Assembly: GCA_036939975.1 (NCBI GenBank) | Contig: JALLPB010000657.1 | Span: forward strand, 1-17,005 | Reading direction: 5' to 3' | Length of the DNA stretch: 17,005 bases | Source of the DNA: Cyclostephanos tholiformis | Taxonomy: Eukaryota; Bacillariophyta; Thalassiosirophyceae; Thalassiosirales; Thalassiosiraceae | Part shown: in pieces, positions 1 to 6,536 of the stretch | Layout of the letters: each line of letters starts with the position of its first letter | How positions within the stretch are numbered: the stretch's first letter is position 1 | The notes under the pieces: model-generated | The model's input: only the letters and a program-made list of their open reading frames with translations | Told to the model about the DNA's origin: nothing | The model's database searches: none | Made by a program: the position numbers and the translations under genes

Positions 1-2
1 AA

Positions 3-1393
3 GAAGCTGTGGAGCAGAACAAGAAGGCGATGGGCCAGTTCATTCAAGCTTTTTCGAGCATCAGTCTTTTGAACAAGGTGAATCTTGAGAGAAAGGCAGA
101 CAAGAATTTTCCAAGTGGAAAAGTGTGGAAGCTTTGGAAAGAGATGAAGGAGGAGTATAATCCCGATGATTCCATTGCAGAAGCGGAGCTAGAGCTTGCG
201 CTGAGCAAGTTGAAATTGACCAAAAAGAAGAACCCAAGGTAGATCATTGAAGAAATTGCATCTTGCGAGGTTAAATTTGGCATTCCCGTGAGTGACAGCA
301 AGAAAGTTGCGCAACTCATTCGGCTCGGAGGAAGTGAATATGGCACGATCATTTCGGTGGCACAAATGTGTAAAAGAAGTGAAGGAAAGCCATGCACGTC
401 CAAGCACCTTGTGGACAAGATGTGGAAACAGTGGCGAATCAAGGGCAAGAAGGAAGAAGGGGAAGAGAATTCCGAAGAAGAGGAGACATCGCTTGCCAAG
501 TCTGATGACAAAAAGAAGAAAGGCAGTGACAAGAAGGGTGACAAGGACGGAAAGAAGAAAGAGACACGTACATGTAACCATTGTCAAAAGAAGGGCCACA
601 TTGAAAAGGATTGCTGGGAGAAGCATCCAGATAAAATGCCAGAGAAGTTCAAGAAGAAGAAGGATGCAAAGAATGCAAAATCCGAGAAGGCGGGAGCGTC
701 AGTCAAGGAAGACGAGCATCTTCTGTCTTTAAGTGATATCAACGCAAATGATGATGTGGAATACGAGTTCTACAATGACGCAGAGAAAGGACAAGTCATG
801 ATCGAGTTTGGGCTCGAAGAGGATGATTTTGAGAATGACACGTCAGATGAAAGTAAAATTGTACCAACCATTCAAGGACTGAATTCGCCAAATGTTTGGA
901 TTGGTGACACGGGTGCCACAAAACATTCTACCAAGTTCAAGCAGGGTGGAATAAATGCAAGGCCATCGTCAAGCAGGACCAGGGGAATCTACGGTCAGGC
1001 AGTTAAGCCCGCGATGGAGGTAGATATTCCGGGGGTCTACTGTAACAAGACAGGAGAAGAGCAATTCGCAGTGAAATTACGTTGTGTCGATGTAATTCCA
1101 GAGAGTCATTACAATCTAATGAGCATTACTCGACTGATGGAGGAGGGTCACAAAATGACCGCGAACAGTAAAGATGGGATCACACTGGAAAAGAATGGTC
1201 GTGTTATCAAGTTTGATATGAGGATTGAGACACCAAAAGGAGTCTTGTGGTGTGCATACATCAAAAGAAATAATGTCGGAAGTGAATTCGCTGCGGGACT
1301 GAGCGATGAGCAATTGAGCTCGGAAATTGTCCGAGAAGATACCAAAGCATTGGAGCCTATTCTTAAGATGCACATCAGCAAGGCACATGCAAT
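3..1393 (+). pseudogene. copia gag-protease region (broken)
   Basis: This is the nucleocapsid and protease part of a copia polyprotein. One frame is open from base 3 to about 1393 except for a TAG at 240-242. It encodes a Lys/Glu-rich Gag C-terminus, a CX2CX4HX4C zinc knuckle (CNHCQKKGHIEKDC, 573-614) that would bind RNA, and an aspartic protease site DTGAT at 906-920 preceded by VWIG. A GAG-pre-integrase segment follows and ends near HISKAHA. The ORF then runs out of frame to a stop at 1440-1442. Homology resumes in another frame with GHANEDATRK at 1394, consistent with loss of one T in the T-run near 1390. The gene is non-functional as it stands. Confidence 0.9.
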
Positions 1394-2326
1394 TTGGGTC
1401 ATGCGAATGAAGATGCGACACGGAAGATGGCAGCAGCGTTGAATATGCTGATTACGCGTGGGGGACTCAAGACTTGCGAGGCGTGTGCAATTGCGAAGGC
1501 AAAACAAATGAATGTTGTGCAAGAGAGTGAAGGAGAAAAAGCACAGGTGTTTTATGGGCGAGTGTTCCATGACATTGCGATTGTGAAGGCAGACGAAGAA
1601 AGCGGAAAGAAGCTTTGCAAGAAAGGAGTTTGACACATCTGCGTAGATGAGCTAGTTGGAGTTAAACGAAGCAAATTCTTTACTGCGAAAAGCGAGATGC
1701 CTGAGTACATGTGTGAGCTCATACACAGCGAAACAAAGCGCGGGCATCCTATCTTGATTGTTCGTCAAGATAACGCCGGGGAGAATAAGCAACTGATCAA
1801 GTTGGCACATTCGAAGGATTGGAAGTTGAGTGTTACATTTGAAAACACCGCACGTAAAACCCCTCAACAAAACTCGAAAGCTGAGACAGGGTTCACAGTT
1901 ATTGCGGCCAAGGCAAGGGCTATGTTGAGTGCGGCGCAAGTTCCCAGAGAGGAGCGCCACAAAATGTGGGGAGAAGTGGCAATGCCAGCAACTGCGCTAG
2001 ACAATCTCGTAACTGCGACGGTGAATGGAGAAACCAAGACCAGACATGAGCATGCAGGGTTAGCAATTCCATCATTCGTTAAGCATTTACGAACTTTTGG
2101 TGAAGCAGGAATCGTGAAGAATGGAAAAGATGGGAAAGTTGGTGACCGAGGAATCTCAATGATGTTTGTGGGATATGCAGATGGACATGCTGGTGATTGC
2201 TATCGGATGTACAACCCTGTTACGTCGTGGGTTTGTGAATCACGTGACATCATTTGGATGGGGCGTATGTATTTCACTACTGAACACAGCGAGAAAACTA
2301 TGGTTTTACCAGGTGCCAATCACTAA
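1394..2326 (+). pseudogene. copia integrase (broken)
   Basis: This is the retroelement integrase, which would insert the cDNA copy into host DNA. The N-terminal zinc-binding part supplies a His in GHAN and the CEAC pair. The core carries the DDE-type acidic residues: Asp in FHDIAIV, Asp in QDNAGEN and Glu in TPQQNSKAE. The C-terminal stretch (MMFVGYADGHAGDCYRMYNP...) is the usual copia post-integrase segment ending in SRDIIW. The frame is interrupted by TGA at 1631-1633, in the context GV*HICVDE. A Trp codon is common there in relatives, so a TGG-to-TGA change is a plausible cause. The frame ends at 2324-2326, while the homology shifts to another frame near 2315. Confidence 0.9.
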
Positions 2327-3083
2327 CGATGTGTCAGAAGATAGCATGCAAGTGACTGAGATCATGAAAGTCATACTTCCTAATTAAGAAAGTGGGGAGG
2401 GTAAGACTTTGGATGCGACAACACACGAAAATAATGGATGGGTAACTGTCACAACCAAACGAGGAAGACAGGTAACTCCGCCAGGTAGATACGATCCATC
2501 TTCAGGAAAGACAGTGACATGGAATGTGACAGCAGCAGAGGTTGATGTGGAGCGCGAAAGGACAGTGAAGACGGGGTATTATGACATCTTTAATGTCATT
2601 GACAGCGCTGAGATTAACTGTTGCATTTGTTCGCCGAGATATCCAATGTTGGGGCTGGAGTGGGTGGCGGGTTTGAGAACACCCAAGAACTCAGAGTTAT
2701 GACAGATAATGCGGCAATCAATGGCCCAGATGGCGAATGTTGGAAGGTGGAAGTAGAAAACGAGTACAATTGCATGGTGAAAAACAAAGTGTTCGAAACT
2801 GTGTATAAGAAGGATCTTCAACCTGGGACTAAAATCATTGATAGTGTGTGGGCTATGAAAAAGAAAAGCAATGGGACCCTGCGCGGACGGTTGAATACGC
2901 GAGGGTTTAAGCAAGTAGAAGGGCAGAGCATTACAACGGTATGACAATCAGCTCGCCAGTGACAAACGCAGCAACTATCAGGATTGTGTTGGTATTGATG
3001 GTCATGGCAAAGATGATGGCGCACATTGTGGATGTCAAGGGAGCATTTTTGCATGGAGAATTCGAGGATGGGGAGAAGGTCTA
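2327..3083 (+). pseudogene. copia linker and N-terminal reverse transcriptase (broken, truncated)
   Basis: This is the linker and start of the copia reverse transcriptase. The linker reads in one frame with a TAA at 2385-2387. Near 2615 the homology moves to a second frame (EISNVGAGVGGGF), continuing through MVKNKVFETV and DSVWAMKKKSNG to RLNTRGFKQVEGQ. Near 2930 it moves to a third frame: ISSPVTNAATIRIVL, then VDVKGAFLHGEF at about 3030-3066, which contains the first catalytic Asp of the copia RT palm. Sequence is lost at 3083, before the YxDD box, where the DNA transposon begins. The later RT motifs and RNase H are absent, so the enzyme cannot work. Confidence 0.88.
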
Positions 3084-3108
3084 CCGTAGAAACCGGGGAT
3101 TAAGGGAC
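3084..3108 (+). repeat. Left terminal inverted repeat
   Basis: Begins CCGTAGAAACC and continues through GGGGATTAAGGGAC. It matches the reverse complement of 5533-5557 at 24 of 25 positions. The preceding TA (3082-3083) is the presumed target-site duplication. Two direct copies of TGACAGCTAA (3127-3136 and 3137-3146) and a related GACGGCTAATG (3107-3117) follow it, possibly subterminal transposase-binding sites. Confidence 0.92.
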
Positions 3109-3321
3109 GGCTAATGTTCCAAGATGTGACAGCTAATGACAGCTAAATCGTTCGGAAGCTGTTTTCCCCGTATCGTACCTTTTTTTTTTTGAGGTGTACC
3201 AAGTCAGCGTAGGAATTAAAAACTGGAGCCTCGATTTTTTGGCGCGGCTAAAAATCGGCCCACATCTCTCCTCTCTACCTCCCTCCCACCTCCAAACCTA
3301 CCTCATCTAATTCATATCACC

Positions 3322-4563
3322 ATGACCAAATTTGTCCACCCTGGCGGCGAGAGCGGAAAAAGGCGCATCCGCTACAGCATGCGCAGGAAGTATGGCCTCC
3401 TGGCTACTGTCCGGCGCTTGCGCCGGGAGGGGAGGTCGCTCAGATCCATCGCGAGCGAGCTTCGTGTTGGATCTTCGAATCTTTCGCGGTGGGAGCAAGA
3501 GAAGATCGGTGAGATGGACCCCAAGGACAAGCTCTTCAGCACGAAGAAGAAGCTCTGCACTCACCCTGGCCCGCCTAGCCAGCTGGCGGCGATCGACGAA
3601 CCCCTGCTCCGCTACGTCTTCGAGCAGCGCGAGCAGGGGATCGTCGTCGATACGATCAAGATCGTATTACGTGCGTCGTTCCTCTCCCCCGAGTTTCGCG
3701 AGAAGTCTTTGACCGCACGCTGGAGTGCGGTGCTTCGCTGGGTCCATGCCCATTCGATGTCCTATCGAATGGGCACGCACACCTCTCAGCGCCCCCCCGC
3801 CGAAGTTGCAGGTGAAGCCGCCGACTACATGGTCTACATGCGCCGCATCGTCGAGGGTAGCAGCCGAGACCGGCATTTTATCCTTAACATGGACCAAACG
3901 CCGGTCTACTTTGCGATGAGTGCAAAGCGGACGCTGGACGTTATTGGAAAAAAAACAATCCACATTCGCACGACGGCCGATGACACAAAACGTGCGACGG
4001 TTGCTGTTACCATCGCAGCGGACGGGACATTACTCCCGTCAATGATTGTGTTTAAGGGGGCGCCGAATGGTAGGATCGCAAAGATGGAGTTCGCGTCGTA
4101 CCCAACAACCAACCATTACCGCTGCCAGGAAAATGCCTGGATGGACGAGGCGGTAATGGTGGCCTGGGTGGACGAGGTCCTCGCGCCGTACGTCGCGACG
4201 GCGCCGGAGCACGTCGTCCCACTCCTCATCCTGGACAGCTATCGCTGTCACATGATGGGATCCGTGGTCCAGCGGATCCAGGAGTTAGGGGTGGAGGTGC
4301 AGCACATTCCTGGTGGCTGCACCTCCCTCTGCCAGCCCGTCGACGTCGGCTTCAACAAGCCATTTAAAGATCGCGTCCGACGGGCATGGCACAACTGGAT
4401 GCTCGCGGACGCCGTTATCCACGGCACGACGCGCTCGCCAACCAGGCTCGACGTAGCAAATTGGGTGGCAAAGACGATGGAGGAGATGAAGAGTGAGGGG
4501 GCGATCATCCGCAATGCGTGGAAGAAGTCGGAGTACGCATGGTTTGCGGATCCGAAGGAGTAA
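3322..4563 (+). CDS. pogo-like DDE transposase
   Basis: This 413-residue protein would bind the terminal repeats in the nucleus and cut and join the element at TA targets. The basic N-terminus (1-65) contains a helix-turn-helix of psq/CENP-B type (LRSIASELRVGSSNLSRWE, 40-58). A second DNA-binding segment resembling the CENP-B/Tc5 HTH covers about 95-155. The DDE_1-type catalytic core follows: Asp191 in ILNMDQTPVYF, Asp305 in LLILDSYRCH and Asp341 in SLCQPVDVGFNKPFK, a DD35D spacing. All three acids are present and the frame is unbroken. The start is favoured by the CACCATGAC context after a CT-rich leader (about 3266-3321). The stop overlaps an AATAAA word (TAATAAA, 4561-4567). Family assignment to pogo is from motifs only. 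Confidence 0.92.
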   Translation: MTKFVHPGGESGKRRIRYSMRRKYGLLATVRRLRREGRSLRSIASELRVGSSNLSRWEQEKIGEMDPKDKLFSTKKKLCTHPGPPSQLAAIDEPLLRYVFEQREQGIVVDTIKIVLRASFLSPEFREKSLTARWSAVLRWVHAHSMSYRMGTHTSQRPPAEVAGEAADYMVYMRRIVEGSSRDRHFILNMDQTPVYFAMSAKRTLDVIGKKTIHIRTTADDTKRATVAVTIAADGTLLPSMIVFKGAPNGRIAKMEFASYPTTNHYRCQENAWMDEAVMVAWVDEVLAPYVATAPEHVVPLLILDSYRCHMMGSVVQRIQELGVEVQHIPGGCTSLCQPVDVGFNKPFKDRVRRAWHNWMLADAVIHGTTRSPTRLDVANWVAKTMEEMKSEGAIIRNAWKKSEYAWFADPKE

Positions 4564-4657
4564 TAAAAATTAATCTATTATTAATTTATTCGTTTATACG
4601 ATTAACTTTTTATTTGATTGCTATCGCGTTAAATATTAATTAATTCTATCTTTATTC
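4564..4657. terminator. AT-rich convergent 3' region of the two transposon genes
   Basis: This 94-bp spacer is mostly A/T, unlike the GC-rich ORFs on both sides. AATAAA overlaps the transposase stop, and TTTATT words (AATAAA on the minus strand) serve the opposite gene. It probably holds both polyadenylation regions. Confidence 0.5.
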
Positions 4658-5278
4658 TTATAGATCACGATAGTGCGATGGCCATGCGATGATTGCCGCG
4701 AGGCAGCAGCCATGGTTCTTGTGGAACGCACGGCGCTCAGCGGTGTCGCTGAGCGCCGGATCTCCCGAGAAGACGCGGGTTATCTGCGCCACTGCGCCGT
4801 CGTACCTCGCCGCATGCGCTAACATGTGGCGTGGCAAAAATCCGACGCAGCAGCGATCAACGCCATCGTTGATCCACATGGCGGCGATCGCCGTCTCCTC
4901 CCTCCCCTCCACCAAAATCTGGATCTTGCGGAGGCGAACGACAACATCCTCCGCCAACACCTCCCCACAGTGCACCTCGTGCTCCTCACAGGAGCGCCCC
5001 CGGTCGCCACGCTCAGTCCCAACGATCTCTACCACGACGCCGGAAGGATGCGTGGGGGGAGGAGGATCTTGGGGAGGAGGCTTCGTCTTAGCCTCGTCAG
5101 CTGCCTTCCTCGACACCTTGCTCGGCTTGCTGGCGACAGCGATGGAGGCCGGGATGGGCGATGCCGGCCGTTTAGCACTGACAGCGGCGCTGCACATTCG
5201 GCACTCCACTTCCGCCCAAGTATTCTCGGCAAACAGGCAGGTGCTGCACTGCCAGAGGCTGCCGGAGGAGGAGGCCAT
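4658..5278 (-). CDS. Transposon accessory protein: RanBP2-type zinc finger plus HIRAN-like domain
   Basis: This 206-residue protein is encoded inside the DNA transposon, convergent to the transposase. Residues 9-29 fit a RanBP2-type zinc finger: Trp9, Cys11-x2-Cys14, Asn19, Cys26-x2-Cys29. A Pro/Ala/Lys-rich linker follows (about 30-80). Residues 81-195 resemble a HIRAN domain: VVVEIVG, a GEVLAEDVVVRLRK strand-loop, a conserved TAIAAMW strand, VGFLPRHMLAHAA, and a C-terminal AQITRVFSG strand. HIRAN domains, as in HLTF/Rad5 helicases, bind DNA ends with a 3' hydroxyl, and RanBP2 fingers bind RNA, DNA or ubiquitin. A role in handling excised or gapped ends is inference. No helicase or nuclease motif is present. 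The start has a strong ACCATGG context. The zinc finger is more certain than the HIRAN call. Confidence 0.72.
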   Translation of the reverse strand: MASSSGSLWQCSTCLFAENTWAEVECRMCSAAVSAKRPASPIPASIAVASKPSKVSRKAADEAKTKPPPQDPPPPTHPSGVVVEIVGTERGDRGRSCEEHEVHCGEVLAEDVVVRLRKIQILVEGREETAIAAMWINDGVDRCCVGFLPRHMLAHAARYDGAVAQITRVFSGDPALSDTAERRAFHKNHGCCLAAIIAWPSHYRDL

Positions 5279-5514
5279 GGTGTGAGTTGTTTGTGCTGCG
5301 TCTCAGCACGCAGCTATTTTTTCACGCTCACTCACACATCTGCGCCAAAATCTGCCCAACCGATGGCATATTGGGTATCGCCAGAAAGCTCTTGATAAGG
5401 CGAACCCATTTAGCCTGTCTACTTAAGGCGATTGTGTAGAATTAGACGAGAAAACGATAAAAATAGATTAGTTGTGATTATAGCGAGGGTGCTAATTATC
5501 TATGATTTAGTGTC
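5279..5514 (-). promoter_or_regulatory. Right subterminal region and probable promoter of the accessory gene
   Basis: About 236 bp lie between the accessory-gene start and the tandem repeat at the right end. I see no ORF that looks real. It holds a short GC-rich imperfect inverted repeat near 5296-5315 (GCTGCGTCTCAGCACGCAG). The word TAAGGCGA occurs twice (near 5397 and 5424). Promoter function is inferred from position only. Confidence 0.35.
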
Positions 5515-5548
5515 TGTCCCTTAATCCCCGGTGTCCCTTAATCCCCGG
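5515..5548. repeat. 17-bp tandem direct repeat at the transposon right end
   Basis: TGTCCCTTAATCCCCGG occurs twice back to back, at 5515-5531 and 5532-5548, with no mismatch. The second copy is part of the terminal inverted repeat. The left end carries only one copy, so the two termini are asymmetric. Confidence 0.95.
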
Positions 5549-5557
5549 TTTTTACGG
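5533..5557 (-). repeat. Right terminal inverted repeat
   Basis: On the minus strand this reads CCGTAAAAACC, then GGGGATTAAGGGAC, matching the left end at 24 of 25 bases. TA follows at 5558-5559. Confidence 0.92.
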
Positions 5558-5639
5558 TAATAGAGGTACCCCCCAACTCACATTCACACCGATGATCAAA
5601 GGATCAATTTCGCATTTCGACATAAAATACTAATCAAGC

Positions 5640-6295
5640 ATGAATATCATTATTGTTCTGTTCGCAGTCTCCTTGCTTACCATTGCGCAGGCCGAGGTAA
5701 AGGTTTGATTTTCAAGCATCGAACTTCTTTATCTTTTCGTACGGACGTTCTAACAATATTATACCATTCATTGATTATCTAGTCCGTTCGCTCCCGAAAA
5801 CTCGGAATCGTGAAATGTCTTACGGCCGTCATAAAGCCGTCCAACGCTGATAATGTTACTAAAGCTTTTGCATTCCCCAACGTCGATGGGACTGTCACGG
5901 TTTGCTTCGATTCGTCTACGAAAACCTGGGGAACGCTCGTCATGGATGTGACGAATCTGCGCCCGAGCATCACCGGGGTGATCACTGGCGGCGGTGTTCA
6001 CGTTCACAACGGTACAAGTTGCGCTAGCACTACCACCCAAGGAGGGCACTATTGGAGACCAAGTCAATACGGAATCAAGAAGGACGGTGACCCCTGGTAC
6101 CCCCAGAGCAAAGGAATCGCCCCCACTGGAACCTGGTACAACACCGGCACCACGGGGAATGCGAAGAGGGAGTTTCGCTTCAATCAAGGATATGGATACG
6201 ATCTCACTGTTGGAAAGGTCATTGTCATCCATGATGCGAATACAACCGCCGGTGGTTACAAACGAGTTGCTTGCGGTAAACTTCAGGCGAATTAA
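5640..6295 (+). CDS. Secreted Cu/Zn-SOD-fold protein lacking zinc ligands (two exons: 5640-5696, 5783-6295)
   Basis: The spliced protein has 189 residues. Residues 1-18 (MNIIIVLFAVSLLTIAQA) are a clear signal peptide, so the product enters the ER and is probably secreted. The rest follows the copper/zinc superoxide dismutase fold, which converts superoxide to peroxide and oxygen. His92 and His94 (GVHVHNG), His108 (GGHYW) and His169 (VIVIHD) match the four copper ligands. Cys99 and Cys183 (RVACG) match the family disulfide, and Arg180 the active-site arginine. No histidine lies between 109 and 168, so the usual zinc ligands are missing, as in copper-only SODs. Exon 2 has no ATG near its start, and the upstream ATG exon joins in phase 0. 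An unusual SOD-domain protein without dismutase activity remains possible. It has no shared pathway with its neighbours. Confidence 0.82.
5697..5782 (+). other. Intron of the SOD-like gene, 86 nt, GT-AG
   Basis: The donor GTAAAG follows GAG (codon 19) and the acceptor is ATTATCTAG. It contains in-frame stops, is AT-rich, and joins the flanking exons in phase 0. It falls one codon after the predicted signal-peptide cleavage site. A weaker donor, GTTTGA at 5703, would also keep the frame and add two residues. Confidence 0.8.
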
Positions 6296-6536
6296 TTTAG
6301 GGGGCTAAGAGGATAGAGTTAGTGGATTTGATCTTTTGATCTTCGATAATCTGGGATTAATCAAATCAAATCGAATCATGTGGCGGTATCACCGATTTCT
6401 GAGTTGCTTTGATGGTAAATTTTATATATAATCTCTCCATAATACTGTGTAACGAGTTCGAGTGAACTGGTACAGAAATTAACCGCCAGGACCAACGGAC
6501 AACAAAGCGTACCGTAAAAACTAGTAAACAGCACAT
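6296..6536. other. Convergent intergenic region, SOD-like gene and PEX19
   Basis: These 241 bp between two stop codons should contain both 3' UTRs. The sequence is AT-rich with GATC/AATC-type short repeats near 6330-6378. I see no ORF, tRNA or strong hairpin. Confidence 0.5.

Larger units (their letters stand above)
1..3083 (+). mobile_element. Degraded Ty1/copia-type LTR retrotransposon, 5'-truncated by the window, 3'-interrupted
   Basis: Reading + strand frames in order gives the copia gene order: Gag with a CCHC knuckle, an aspartic protease DTG site, an HHCC/DDE integrase, then reverse transcriptase. Integrase before RT is diagnostic of Ty1/copia rather than Ty3/gypsy. The coding frame is already open at base 3, so the 5' LTR and start of gag lie outside the window. 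The body stops at 3083, where a DNA transposon begins. No RNase H, polypurine tract or LTR was found after that transposon. In-frame stops occur at 240-242, 1631-1633 and 2385-2387. Frame changes are needed near 1393, 2315, 2615 and 2930, so this copy is dead. Confidence 0.93.
3084..5557 (+). mobile_element. Complete pogo-like Tc1/mariner-superfamily DNA transposon, 2474 bp
   Basis: The element is defined by terminal inverted repeats that both begin CCGTA and end AAGGGAC (25 bp, one mismatch at position 6). A TA dinucleotide lies immediately outside each end (3082-3083 and 5558-5559), the target duplication expected of Tc1/mariner/pogo elements. It holds two intact convergent ORFs, a DDE transposase (+) and a zinc finger/HIRAN-like protein (-), separated by an AT-rich 94-bp spacer with poly(A)-signal-like words for both. 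The interior is more GC-rich than the flanking copia DNA. Intact ORFs and nearly identical ends suggest a relatively recent insertion. It splits the copia RT region, so it arrived after the copia copy. Confidence 0.9.

Noticed and set aside
4689..5395. Two + strand open frames opposite the transposon accessory gene
   Set aside because: They have no recognisable motifs. The minus-strand frame has the zinc finger, a strong start context and the HIRAN-like pattern, so these are antisense shadows.
5560..6300. Copia LTR or RNase H remnant downstream of the DNA transposon
   Set aside because: Apart from about 15 bp at the junction, no copia-like coding or repeated terminal sequence is visible before the SOD-like gene begins.
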